NCBI GenBank assembly: GCA_014621425.1
Contig: JAANBB010000203.1
Coordinates: 1-64,000, forward strand
Direction of reading: 5' to 3'
Origin: Cylindrodendrum hubeiense
Taxonomy: Eukaryota > Ascomycota > Sordariomycetes > Hypocreales > Nectriaceae
DNA length: 64,000 nucleotides
The position numbers were made by a program, and so were the translations under genes. This document shows positions 43,998-56,265 of this stretch, piece by piece. How positions within the stretch are numbered: position 1 is the stretch's first letter; each line of letters starts with the position of its first letter. The notes beneath the pieces were generated by a model. The model was not told where the DNA came from. It did not search any database and saw nothing but the letters and a program-made list of their open reading frames with translations.

Positions 43998-44910
43998 CTA
44001 GTTCTCGGGCGACGGGTATCGCGCACGAGCCTTGCTGTACTCCTTGGCGTGCTTGCGCGAGGCTTTGCTCTTCATAGATCTGTAGATTCTCGTATTAGCG
44101 CCAGGTTCGTAGACATTGTAATTAAAACACAGTTCCCGAAATTGGCTCTTTGCGATTGCTGCGGTGCTCCCCGCCAATCTGCGAGAATTGGGGTTTGCAG
44201 CCGCATGCAGATCGCATGAACCGGGGGTTTCCAAGAACTCAGAAAACACTCACCCAACTTTCTTCTGGGTCCACTCAAGGTCGCTTCGGACCTCGTGAGC
44301 GTCGCGCATACCCTCCTGGAAGCGCTCTCGCGTCTTGGCCAGGCGAGCCTGCGCCTTCTTCTGCAGCTCCAGGAGCTCGCGGTGCTTGGCGTTGAGCTTT
44401 CCGGATCTGCCCGCTCAGTTAGCAAAGGGCCGCCAATCGGGCATGGGGAAGATGCGGCACCCTGCAAAAAACGGGGAACGGCAAACGGCAAATGCGAACA
44501 AGTGCGAACAAGTGCGCAGTGAGATTGCAGCCGATCCCTGCGACTGCAAGGGTGCGTTTTGGGGGGAGGAGGAGAGGGGGAACAAGGACTCACGTCTGGG
44601 CTTGCATCGCCATGCTCCGGTCGAGAGGAATGGGGTCGAAAGAGTTGGCGAAGCGGTCCTGCATGTATTCTTGGAAGTCGACACCGCTGGTGGAGGCGGT
44701 GCTGTCGTAGTCGGCGTAGCCAGCGGCATAGCCGTTGGAAGTGGCAGAGTATCCGCCATTGCTGTAGGAGGGAATGCCAGACGCGGAGCTGACCGAGTCT
44801 TCACACTCTGGGGGGGAGACGGAGTATTGGCTGTAGGCGGGGTATTGTGAGCCCTTTGCAGGAACGGCCATGGGCATGGAGTAGGCAACGGAAGAGTAGT
44901 GGGCAGGCAT
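43998..44910 (-). CDS. Conserved-looking coiled-coil protein with disordered Tyr/Ser-rich N-terminus
   Basis: Three exons (44594-44910, 44254-44406, 43998-44079) join in phase into 183 aa. The introns are 187 and 174 nt, much longer than most others in the window. The N-terminal about 95 residues are low-complexity (YPAYSQYSV, GYSATSNGYAAGYADY). Residues about 106-160 are strongly helical and charged (KLNAKHRELLELQKKAQARL, then KTRERFQEGMRDAHEVRSDL), likely a coiled coil. The C-terminus is basic and ends ARARYPSPEN. No known domain is recognised. The start is the ATG at 44910; upstream codons in frame begin with TTG. Upstream lies an 8.4-kb region without genes, as often seen before developmentally regulated fungal genes (inference). 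Confidence 0.75.
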
Positions 44911-47900
44911 GATGACCAATTGATGAGAGACAATGGGTATCTGGGTGGTGAGGAGAGTAGTAAGGATTGGGAATAGTTTGGCAAAGGCCGTGAAGGTGTT
45001 TGAAGGTCTTGTGGGTTGACTCGAGTCAAGTCAAGTCAAGTCAAGGAGGCAAAGTTGGGAATAGTTACACCGGGTCAAAGAGACTTTGTATGAAGGCCGG
45101 AGAAGTCAGGAGTTCAAGTGAGAAGCTTGCTGAAGAGTGATGAGAAAGGAAGAAGAAGAAAATGAATTCAAACTGATCAAGATCCACCCTTTTATAGTTT
45201 TCAGAGACCCTCCCCCGGCCTACCTGGATGAGACGGAGGATAACACATCTCGAAACCATTCGCCAGACCGAAGGACAGTGACCCCGCTCGAGGGAGTGTG
45301 GGATGGGATAGGATAGGACAAGATGATGACATGGCGGAGGAGAAGCAGCGGCTAGACGAAGACGATCATGGCGGGATGCAAAGGTGTGGGCCATCGTGGA
45401 CGACATGGAGGGCAACGAGGGCTCGGAGGCTAGGAGCGGCCCCAGCCAGGGCGGCAAACAGAGTCTTTGGATAAAAAAAGTACAAGTCGAAGAGTACATA
45501 GTTGAGACGGCCGGCCGCTGGGACCCGGACCAACGAGAGAGAGGAATTGGGGACATGGGATACATGGGCACGGGGACGGGGCTAAGAGAGCGAAAGGGGG
45601 AGGGTGGAGGTAAAGAAAACCGTTTGAACCAAGTGGACATGGAGCCGGAGAAGGTGGCTGTAAAGACGGCTCGGGTCTCTGGTTGTCAAGACTTTGTCCA
45701 GCTTGTGGGTGTCAGAGAGTTAGTTTGGGGGTGCAAGGCGGACGCCCAAGCCTCGCAGCTTAGCAAGGGCATCTGCATATGCCGAGAGGAGCGAGAGGCG
45801 CGAGAGCAGTGAAAGTAGCCAGCGCCCACGGGGCCACGGGCCACGGACCACGGGCCACGGCGACGGCACACGGCGGACGGTCCACTGTAGGGTTTGGGTC
45901 GGCTTGGTTGGTACAAATCTCAAGGGTAAGGGCATAGGTTGCATGGGCGATTGGGTGAAGTCAAAAGTGAGATGGGGGGGTAAAGCAGTGGCTTGTGTGT
46001 GTGGTCAGGACCAGGGCCGGTTGCCAGGGCCCGGGGAATGAGAGTAAATCTGGAACACTGCAACACTGCAACATTGGAATGCTGGAACACCACCGCACCA
46101 GACAGACAGAGCCCCGGGAGCGGAGCAACAGACCCAGACGACGCGCAGACAAACCCCGGCCTTGGGAGCGCGAGCGCAGAGATGCTGGTGAGATGCCATG
46201 CATATCCGGGCCCATCGACGGACACAGGTGGCTGCACTAGGCGTAGGGTCCAGGTTTCTACAAGACCAGGGCTACCGAAAAAAGCACACTGGCATGTACT
46301 GTAGAACGGACGGGCTCAGGGCATGGCAGCAACGTGCAGAAGGGGGCGAAAGACGGCGTTTGCCCACGGCACCGCCGCTCGCCTTGGCTAGCCCTGGAGA
46401 CTGCGGGCGGAGCGGCAGCAATGTATTCTCTCGTACATGCCAGAGCGGCGGAGAAGAGGCGGGAGGCGAGAGGCGAGAAGCAAGGCGCGAGAGGCCAGAC
46501 TAGTCTCGGGTTTGGCTCTGATGGTGACGTGAGGGATAATGCCATAATGCCGGAGCGGACTGGGCTGGATGGACCAGGCCGGACTGGGTTGCTGCCTTTT
46601 CGACGATAGAAGGATGGAATCGACCAAGGGAATCGATCAAACGAACCAACGGGTGAGCCCTGACTGGCTGGATGGTCGGGGTTAGATGGATCCAGAGACC
46701 ACCACGCGCACACCCATTCGCACACAAGCACACACGCACACACACACTGCTCGACGTCGGCCGTGTTCCGACGCCGTTGGAGGAGACGTCGTGTATACCT
46801 TGTTAAAAACGGGACCTGCGGAGGGGCATCAAAGTGTCATTAGGAGATGCATCTTTCCCAAGAGCTCGCGGCGCTAAAGACACAAAAAGTCAAAGACAGG
46901 GCGACAGGGACAAGGGCGGAAGAGGTTGTGGGAGCGGAAATTGTGGCAATGGATCTTTGTTGCCCATGATCCGCCGCCATCTGCATCTCGTCCTGCAACT
47001 CGCCTGCACCTTGGGGATCCATACGGCCAGACTTGCAACAAGCGCGCTGACGCTAACCGAAGCCAAAAAGGCGAAGGAGCCAGACACCGGAAACCAGGGA
47101 AGAGGAGCAGCACAAAGTGAAGCAAAAAGCAGCACTGGATTTCTCTCCCTGGCCACACCCCCCCTCCCTGGGTTTACCGCCCAATCCTGGTTGCTTTTTA
47201 TTTTCGACGACTTTTCTCGCAATGGGAGACCAAGATAGACAATTGAACATGGGCAAGAGGGATTGGTGCTTGTCCGCCCGGGCTGGGGGTGGAACAGAAG
47301 CAGGGCGGCGGATCAGGCAGAGCTGCAGCAGCAAGTCGGGCATTTTTTTTTGCTCTTGCTTGCTCGGTCTGTGATGTGGTGATGCGTTGTCAAGATATCT
47401 ACCAGAGAATGGAGGATGGGGGGGAAGGGAAATGGATGTTCCGGGGAACATCCAGCCCAAAGAAGGCAAAGGGCAGCGCCCGGCCCCCTGGAGCACATAT
47501 GGGTGCAGGGCGTGAGCGTGCGCAGGTTGCCGGTTGCGCGGGAGGGCGTGGAAGGCGTGGAAGGTGGAAGGCGGAAGGTGGAAGGCGTTACGTAGGTAGG
47601 CACAGTACTAGGCAGGTCCGGAGCTGCCAACACACGGAGGTGGCAGCAGCCTCACAGCAGAAGCGGAAATGCCAGCGGCAATGGTTGGATGGCGAACAGC
47701 CAGAGGGACGGCAGGAGGGCAAGAGGGTGGTCGAGGCACGAGGGAAGGAAGGAGGGTCGCAGGTTTGGCAGGCTGGTCAACAGCCAAGTACGGAGTACGG
47801 ACTGCACAACCGCCTGGGGAGGGAGTGGACGGCCGGGCATGGCAGGGGCGTGCGTGAGGTTGCTGCTTTCGAATGGTGGGGGGCACGCAAGATGGAAAGA

Positions 47901-50633
47901 GGGGTCCCGTAGGTAACGTATCGTTGATGCCAATCTGACCGATCTTGCGTTGGTGAATTTTTCTTTTCCTTTGTTCGGTTGGTCCCAAGTACTTCGGACA
48001 GTGCAGTGCTCCGTGCCGGCCTAGGTACCCATCTGCAAGACGCTTCTCCTTTCTTTTTTGCTGTTCGGGATTTCTGTCGAGGTGATTTCCGCTTTTGGAC
48101 ATCTATATCCTCGGGGGCCATCTACCTGGAAGGGCATCGAGGACGTGCGCCGTTGGATCTGTAGATTCGGGGTCAGGGTGGGCAAGGCCTCCCGGGCGAT
48201 CTCACGCTCAACTACTCAACTACACTGGAGCTGCGCCAACTATCTTCAGCACTGGCAGCTGGCTCGCACCTAGCAGGTCATTCATCCACGGTAGTGTACT
48301 TAGCATTCACCTTAGCACTTACTCAATCCACCCATCCATCCACCATTATCTCATCCCAGAGTGAGAGAATGAGCTACCGCGCCCAGACACGGAGGACGAG
48401 CTAAGGTAGCTAAACTATCCACCCACACCCACACCCACACGACAGCACCGAAAAATCTCCTTGCTGCTTGGCCGTCCTTTCGCTTGGGTTGCCTCGCCTG
48501 CCCGCCCATCCCTCCGCCATTCAACGTTCGCCCCAAACTCCCCTCCCCGTGGAGCCGTCCCCTATTGGGCCTGATAGCCAAGAGGATCTTGCGTACGCAG
48601 TTGTTTCCGATGTGATTGGGCAAAACTCGGTCATTCATGGGTCATCCATTTGCTGCAGTTGGCGCTCTATGCCTCTCTGCCTCTCTGCCACTCTGCCAAT
48701 ATTGCCCCTCCCCCGCCCTGCCACTGGCAGCCACCACGTCCCAGATCCACCACCCACCACTGTCACCACCTTCACTACGGCGGCAACCCTGGCGAGACCC
48801 TCACGGGCAGGGTCCAGGGCTGGGTGTTTGCTGGCTTTTGGCTGAGGTAGGACAGGAGGTAGGCAGTGAGGGGCACGGTGCAAGGAGCAAGGAACAGGGT
48901 GCAAGGTGCAAGGAACATGGAAGATGTGAGACGAGAGAGCTGCGATAGCTCCTCCACTTCCGTCTCCACACTCCAACGAGATAATGCCTTTCAACACATG
49001 GCCACTTATCAATGAATGACGAAATTTGCCGAGCTGAAGGCCGGAGGCACATGGAATGAGACCAGAGTCTCCCGATTTTGACTTTTTCAACATCATCTTG
49101 GATACTACTCATCATCACCATCGTCATCACTGTCCTCTTTTCTCGGAGCTCCAATCCGAGACTCAAACCCCGGTCCACCCAGTTGTTTTCCCCCGAGGAG
49201 AGTCGACGTCAGACCGACTTCTCCACCTCCAACAGGAAAAAAATAAAAGTAAAAAAGCCAGGAGGTACAATATAATTTCCCGCCGCTGATTCGCGCCGGT
49301 GGTCCAGAGGTAACCAACCCTTTTATTAGCCAGCAGGGGGACTACGGGGGAAGCATCTCATCGATCGATGAGGAGCAGAAGAAGAAATGTAAGAGTCCAT
49401 GGAGGAATCCTGTATCCTGGATGCTGGCTGTATGCTGTATCCTGAATCCTTGCCCTTTCATCATCCGTCCCCTTGTTGCTGACAACGATGATGACCGGCC
49501 CGGCCTTTGGCATTGCAGACAAAACGACGACGTTGCCCGCTGGCAGGTCCCCGTCGTCGTGCAGCTTGCGGCGGAACGGCGGGCGGCGGACTGCATGGAC
49601 AATCTGCATTTGCCCCCTGGTTGTTGTGCAGTCCATGTGCTCCATGTGTCCGTGTCGTCCTCAGCTTCAAGTCTCGATCAGTCCTCATCAAAGTCCTTCC
49701 TGTCGACACCCTGCCATGCAAATCTGCATCTGCTTCGCCCGGCCACCTGCTCCGCGAACCCACCGTGACACCCATACAGATTACTGTAGACAGACTTTTC
49801 TTTTCCTAACGCTCGCCTCCTGCGGGCTGCCGTCCGCCACGAGGGGTTTGACCTGAGCCCGTTTCCGGCTTGGTGACGCCCGATAGGATCGATAGCCGGG
49901 AGCTATCGCCCGTCACCATGGGAATGCACATTACGATACGGGTGCTCGCAGGAAGCCAGAGGCTCTGTTCACCGTGATTCCCCAGAAAAGGCCGGTGATC
50001 TGTGCTTTCTGTGCTCCGTGCTCTGCACTGCACACTAAGATACGCTGTACGCTGTACGTTGGTACATACCTGGGGCATGGAGATGCTGGGACCAGGCATG
50101 GGACTCCCGGTCGAAGACGGGATCATCCCAGTCAGCCATGACCCGTTTCTCGCGATCATCTCGACAGCCTGTCCTCGGCGGCGATCGATGGGAGCGGAGT
50201 CAATTCATGGGCCGGGGACTGACGCATGCCGCAGATACTTTCCTGCTACTCCGTAAAGCAATCGACGATTCAATGGATGCGGCTACACGCGAGGTCGCTG
50301 AGGCGGAGGGACGTTGAGGTTCTGCTCCGGGTGGCATGACTTGCAACGGCTGCGATTGATGCTGTGCGTCTGGGAGCTAGTGGACGGAGCTGGAGCTACC
50401 TTACCAGTGAGCCGGCTGACTGGCTGTGAGCAGAGGCAGAATGTTGAGGCAAGCAAAAGCAACGAACGGTTAGATTTTGCCCTGCCGTCTGCCTGCTGAG
50501 GACGCGAGATTGTCAGATTCGCCTCGACCGTGCTGCTGGAGCCGAGCCTATCGCCAGCCTCATGGAAGCATTGCGGCGGGGGGCGGCCTGGGCTTACTCG
50601 GCGTGCTGTCTTGCCCTTGCGTTGCGACAGAGC

Positions 50634-50693
50634 TCTGCGTCTCTATGCGTCTCTGCGTCCCTCTGCGTCCCTCTGCGTCTCTCTGCGTCGTCC
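50634..50693. repeat. Tandem CTCTGCGTC-type repeat
   Basis: About 60 bp of units of 9-10 bp reading CTCTGCGTC or CCTCTGCGTC with single-base changes. Confidence 0.8.
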
Positions 50694-51420
50694 TGTTTAC
50701 TGAGTTTTCAGCCCCGTTGTCGCAGTGCATGGCAGCGCCGTGCCGCGCAGGACTTGGCTGTACGCTGTACACTGTACATTGTACATGAAGCATGGCATCG
50801 CATCACATCGCCGTCTCTCTCATCTTCCCTCCTACGGCCGCCCGCCCGCCAACACTCACAACGCACCATACATTCACAACGCAACAACGCACAACACGCA
50901 CGCCCCCTGGCAAGGTAGCTAGCTCCAAAATAAGCCTCCTGGTTCCCAATCGCTCGTACATAGCAGACAAGCGAGAAAGAAGCGCAGCGATCCTCTCTCG
51001 GGGCCCCTCCATTCCCACTGCGACGCTACCCCCCCGGGTCATATGTAAAGGCCTAGACGTACACGCCTCCTCCACAACGCACGGACAACTCAGCGCCAGT
51101 GCGTTTGCCCGTTTGCCCCCGCCAGCCGCAGGCACACACTCGAGGTGTAGGTTGCTGATGGGGCAGTGTCTTATAGGGCAGATTTGGTGCTTCGATGCGG
51201 GAGGTGGAAGGGGAAGGGAAAATGCAAACGCAGATGCAAACGCTCTCGCTGCAGGAGACGCGTTTTGTTGGCTGGCGGGCTTGGATAGTGGAGGGTGTGC
51301 GTTGTGACGTGCGTTGCGGTGTTTGGTGTGGCGGGGATTGCATCTGGTGTGGGCGGAAGGCCCTGTGTTTGCCAACCACGTATATGAACTGGACAGGAGC
51401 AGACGTGATAGGACGCTCGC

Positions 51421-51479
51421 TGGACGGGACTGGCTGGGACTGGATGGGACTGGATGGGACTGGATGGGGCTGGACGGGG
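51421..51479. repeat. 10-bp tandem repeat GGGACTGGAT
   Basis: About six units of TGGATGGGAC with small changes (TGGACGGGAC, TGGCTGGGAC, TGGATGGGGC). The period of 10 bp matches one DNA helical turn, and each unit carries a GGG on the same face. Confidence 0.85.
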
Positions 51480-53322
51480 AAATACGTACTTGATGCGAAC
51501 CAACTCATGGCATCGAGGTTCGTGGCAGTGATAGTCGACCTACCATAGTAGGCAGTGACCGCGTCGACAAGGCAGACAAGCAGACAACTCGATGGGATGG
51601 GTGAGCGGGGACTATCACACGCAACTTGAAACTGGACACACTCGGTGGCAGCGTAGGAATTCTTGCACGGTATCGGCGGTAGATCGTGACGTAGCCTTTG
51701 CCATATCTCTGCACAGCAACACCGGCCTTTGAGTCTGTTGGCCTGTCTCTTCGTCTCTCTGTTCCCCGCTCCGATACACGTTGATTGTTCCTTCACATGT
51801 CGACGAATGCCTCTGCCTTGATTCACCGAGAGCATGTTTCCCCTTGCTGATGACCTTGCCGATGTCCTTTCTGATACCATCTGCCGCCTCTCCTGCGTTG
51901 CCTCTGCTGTCCCCGCTGACAACGCCGTACAACCACAACCGCCCTCCACTCTCCGCTCTCCGCGCTCCCGTCTCATGCCATCGCCCGTCACTAAACACTC
52001 AGTCACTCAGTCACCCCCTCACACTTCGCCTGGCCTCAACAACACAAACCTCCGACTCCGTTGCCACGGCCGCATGCATGGCATCAACTGGTTGGTACAA
52101 CACCTCCAACTCGTGCCTCTCCCCCCAAAACCCCGGGACTTGGTCGGCAGTGTCATTGCTGCCGCCGCCCCTGCTGTTGGCACTGCCGTGTAAGTCGAGG
52201 CGGCATGGGCGGCGGCACAAACGCGACAGGTGACGGGCGGGCGATGGTTTGACTGACACGACTGCCCGAGACTTCAGACCCGACATGTCAAAGCAAGCGG
52301 GTTGGGGTTGTGCTACACTGTCCTCGCAACATCCTCCAGACCAGTTTGTGACGCTTGGTGCTTCCTACAACGTCTCTTCTATTTTGTAATCGGAGAATTC
52401 CCACTCCCGTAACGTGCCACTTTGTGTCTCCCAATGCAGACCCTAGAAACAGCGATACGTCCAGACTCGCTTATCCGCCGACCCTCAACTCCTCCATCCC
52501 TGCGCCGTGTGATGTGATGAAATGTGATGGCACCAGGGCATCTGGGATCCCACCATCCAATACGAGCCTCAAAATAACCCCAAATCCATCGCTACGGATT
52601 CGCCAAACCCCCATCCTGGCTGCGTCCTTGTCTCCGACGCGCAGGACAAGGGGTCATGGCGCACAAGCACAAATGCACAGAACGACACAATAGTCTTCGA
52701 TCCAAAGGAACCGTCATGGAGTGGAAATCGAGGAGCGTTTCGCCATTTTCTACCGACCGTCCAACCGACCCTGACCCGTCTACACGCCCATTTCTCATGC
52801 CGTAGCTGTCCCAGCCGTCTCTATCCAAACTCAAAACGAGGACTCGCCCATCCTTTCCGACATGATACTGCATACAATAAGTCCGAGGCAAGGTCCCCGA
52901 AAGATTCTCCCTGATCTCATGAAGCGCACATGCAGCGCCCGATCGTATGCGTTCCCTTGGACCCATCCCATCCGTTCATTTCGCAAAGGAAAGCTATGTC
53001 AAATTACAAGAAAACACAACAGTCTCGGAGATGCTGTGGGGTAGAACCTCTTTAACCGTGGCCCAATCTCGTCCTTAATCCCGTTCCGATGTGTATGCAT
53101 TAGATAGAGTAGAAGAGAGAGCAAGAAAAAAGTGAAATGAGGAGAAGAGAATAAATCCGAAGACGCAAGAGACCCATCGTGAAGAACGCCATGCCAGTCA
53201 TTCATGTAAGCTGCGAGTCAAGACAGACTCTAGCATCGATTCTATCATGGGTTTCTATTCTCGTCATCCCATGTGATGTGATACTCGTCGTTCAAGCCGA
53301 GTACGTTCGCATCCCTTCCCGT

Positions 53323-54504
53323 CTAAGCACAGACCTTGAGGAAACCCCAGATGCCAATGCCACTGAGAACAGGAATCGTCAGGTTATCATCCCAGCCGAA
53401 GATGTCCACAACCTCGCTAGCTGAAGCGATGAAACCAGACAACACGCTCATGACACCCAGGGCCAAGGACCCAGTGATGGTGGCCTGTCCCTCTGAGAGA
53501 CCGACCGCCTCGGTGATAGCTTTGGGAAGCGAGAGCGCGCCCTTGAACATGAAGTTCTCGTCGCCGGGGAAAGGGCCGATGGTCGGGACCAACCAGCCGT
53601 AGAAGAAGTATGACGTAGCCACACCAACAAGGAAGGCTGCCGTGGAGCCAGCGAGAGACTTGCCTCGGCGCAGACGCGGCGTGTATCGGCCCCAGAGGCG
53701 GCCAAATGTGCTGGCAGCGGTATCGCACCAGCTGAGAAGCAGGACGCTGATAATGCCAACATCCTTGGGGAAGAAGAAGAGGACAATCCAGGCACCCAGG
53801 AGGTACCAGATCACACCGTTCCAACCCGAGTACTCGCTCTCGCGCATCAGGGCGCCGAGCACCTTGACATAGAAGCGGTTGAAGGACGCATATCGGTGTC
53901 GCAGCCAGTCGACGGTCGTGATGGGGATAAGACCAGACATGAGCCACGGCGTCACGGAGCTGGTCTGCGTACCGGTGACGTAGAGCCAGACGACGAAGAA
54001 GCCGATAGAGACGTGGAGCGCCTTGCGTGGCACCTCGTGTTTGTGGACAAAGGTCCTCCATTGTCGGTGGATCGGAATAAGGCCCAGCGGGCTGGGACTC
54101 CTGCTGAAGTCTCGCCACGTCCAGCCCATCGGCGTGGATGGCTGTGGCGGCGCGAGATGGCCGTTGGTGGTTGGGGCCTTGCCGTTTGCCACGACGGGCT
54201 CCTCCACGATGACCGACTTGGCCACCTTGCTAGCTTTGGCTGCAGTGCTCGTGCGTCTCGTCATTCGCGGCACGGCTCCCGGGTTGATGGGGGATCGGCT
54301 ACGTGTTCGTGCCCGTCGCAGATCGGGGCTTTCGGGCTCATCTTCGTCGGATCGCTCTTCGAGGGGTTGCGGCGTCGGGGTCCTCCTGCGGGCGGCAGAG
54401 CGCGTTACAGGACCGGAATAGTCGCGGGCATCCTGCTCGGAGGGTGTGGGACTCGGAGAGATGACGCGGGGCGTCGACGGGACGTTGTTGGAGCGGAGAG
54501 ACAT
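53323..54504 (-). CDS. DGK1: CTP-dependent diacylglycerol kinase (DGK1-like)
   Basis: ER or nuclear-membrane enzyme making phosphatidate from diacylglycerol with CTP; it opposes the Pah1 phosphatase in lipid balance. Intronless, 393 aa from ATG at 54504. Residues 1-150 are disordered, rich in Ser, Pro and Arg, with many SP/TP sites. The catalytic part follows: EVPRKALHVSIGFFVVWLY, several TM helices, and the CTP-transferase signature SWCDTAASTFGRLWGRYTPR...KSLAGS, then SGFIASASEVVDIFGWDDNLTIPVLSG near the end. Fungal relatives have a similar core, with the long N-tail as the variable part. The frame stays open for 196 codons upstream but has no ATG there. It is divergent from SPB4. Confidence 0.9.
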   Translation of the reverse strand: MSLRSNNVPSTPRVISPSPTPSEQDARDYSGPVTRSAARRRTPTPQPLEERSDEDEPESPDLRRARTRSRSPINPGAVPRMTRRTSTAAKASKVAKSVIVEEPVVANGKAPTTNGHLAPPQPSTPMGWTWRDFSRSPSPLGLIPIHRQWRTFVHKHEVPRKALHVSIGFFVVWLYVTGTQTSSVTPWLMSGLIPITTVDWLRHRYASFNRFYVKVLGALMRESEYSGWNGVIWYLLGAWIVLFFFPKDVGIISVLLLSWCDTAASTFGRLWGRYTPRLRRGKSLAGSTAAFLVGVATSYFFYGWLVPTIGPFPGDENFMFKGALSLPKAITEAVGLSEGQATITGSLALGVMSVLSGFIASASEVVDIFGWDDNLTIPVLSGIGIWGFLKVCA

Positions 54505-56265
54505 GGTGAAGCTGAAAGGCGGAAGGGCCGGGCAGCGTACGGCGCCGGCAACAATGCGCCGGAGGGTTTCGAAGCCTGAGGGCCAGAAGGAGCTTGATAT
54601 AGAGTGGAGATGTTTGTCACGGCGCGAGGAGCGCACGTTTGCGGTTTGGGGGGTTAAGAGAGAGAAGTTGTCGTGACGTTGATGATGACGAAAGGGTGAT
54701 TTTTCTTGATCTTGGAAGTTGTCGTCGTGGTCGTAGTCGTCGTCCGATTCGTCGTTACCGTGGCTTTGGGGGTGGTGGCGCAGAGGCGGCGAGCCGTGGC
54801 TATGCTCTGGACTTGGGAGATCAGTGCCCAGGGGGTCGGTATTGGGTTGGCCCTGAGGGTGGTGGTGGTGGTGTTGAAGGAGATTGGAACCCTGGCTCGT
54901 GCTCGTGCTTGTACTCGTGCTCGCGGATGCCACCGGACTACGTGGTTCCGGAGGGCTCGGAGGATGGTGACGGCCGAAAGCGTCTATAGGATCCAGATTG
55001 AAGTCGGACAGGGATGCGGCAGAGGTTGGATCCCCCGCGGCATGATGGGAAAGATGGGGAGTCGGGAGATGAATGGTGGCAGGGGCTGGCACTCGCGGTC
55101 AAGCGGGCACACGACAACAACATACGGTATCAGTTATGGCGCGGCCTTGTGACAGCCGGGACGGGAGGTGAAGTGACTTGGTGGTGGTGGTAGGGGACGT
55201 GAAATTAGGTAGGGTGGACTCTGGCGGCGGCGGCTTTGGGTACGGGGAGTCTGTGATAGGGCGGGTGCGGCGGTAGCCGTTGCGGGACGGGGCAAGGCGC
55301 GAGGGTTGGAGGGAATGGAGCTGGTCTGATGCGAAATCCGGTTGAAGAGAGAGTCGTGTGACACCTCCAACAGATGGGTTTTTTTCTCGCTCGCCCGTGT
55401 CTTGCGTCCAGTCTCGCAGCGGATTCTGCTAGTTGGGTTTTCTGCTGTGAGGCTGGGGTCCGGGGAGAAGCCGGACACCTAAACAGCGGATATGCATCTG
55501 TGGCGCCGACTTTTTGTCACTGGAGAGGTCCACCAGGGATCCACTGAAGCCACTGGAAGACCGGCGGTGGTGGGTCGCCGCTGCTTGTTCCAGCATGTGA
55601 CTGCCCGTCATTCATCGCCCATGGCGTCTAGATGCGTGTCTTGCGGGTTCTACGCAGGTAGTACGTGCGGCGAGGCAGCCGAGGCATATCTTAACACTCG
55701 TTCCAGCGTGTCGTATACGCTGACGTTGGATGCTTGTCTGCAAGTATGTCACGACAACCCCACAAGTAAACAGACAAACAACCACGATAAAAACCCGAGA
55801 TGAAAACAAGTTGCCATCTTCGGCAGTCAGCTTCTCCCTCTCCCCTGGTTCTGTCCAGTCTCGTTACTGCTGTCCCCTGACCTTCTGCACTCCTGGCGTG
55901 GCACCTCCTCCAATGCCGAAGAGGCAGCCCATCACGTCACGTCCTAATCAAATCGCCATTTCAAGGGACCTTTCCCCAAGCATCAGCCAATCTCGTGCTG
56001 TGCCGTGCCATGCGACGTCACAAAGTGCCCGAGTGACAGTACTACTCGGGTACGTACCAGCTGCTAAAATCCGCCCCACATGCAGGTGGGTAGCCACAGC
56101 CTGCGCCACAGATAACCCATTTCTCACGTGCCGATAAGATCAAAATTTCTAGAAATGTTTCGCGCGACCAACACCAAGACAGCCGCCCCTCCAGGATTTT
56201 GAAAGAGAGTGTAGAGACAAGAGCTGGTTAGATTCTTTTCTTTCTACTCTGTAACTTCCCTCACA
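54505..56265. promoter_or_regulatory. Divergent promoter region: DGK1 / SPB4
   Basis: 1.76 kb between the two start codons. The first 590 bp next to DGK1 stay open in the DGK1 frame (His- and Ser-rich translation) and are probably a long 5' leader. CACGTCACGTCC-type ACGT motifs occur near 55930-55950. No other gene is supported. Confidence 0.5.

Larger units (their letters stand above)
44911..53322. other. 8.4-kb gene-poor region with many short tandem arrays
   Basis: No coding gene could be supported: long open frames occur in several frames at once and are composition-driven. Short arrays seen: GGGCCAC at 45831-45860, CA-rich at 46721-46748, GGAAGGCGT/GGTGGAAGGC at 47543-47588, ACCCAC at 48420-48441, GTGCAAGGAGCAAGGAA at about 48876-48920, CTCTGCGTC at 50634-50693, CTGTACGCTGTAC at about 50042-50060 and 50757-50787, and GGGACTGGAT at 51421-51479. 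It may be a long regulatory region or carry non-coding transcripts. It lies upstream of the coiled-coil gene and downstream of DGK1. Confidence 0.5.

Noticed and set aside
47289..48164. Several overlapping long open frames on both strands around 47.3-48.2 kb
   Set aside because: They are Gly/Arg- or Pro/Ser-rich in complementary frames, follow the tandem repeats and have no recognisable family.
51053..52006. 954-nt minus-strand open frame (317 codons)
   Set aside because: Residue make-up is irregular, with no domain, no hydrophobic core pattern and overlapping open frames on both strands; it runs through the 10-bp repeat. Explained by GC-rich composition.
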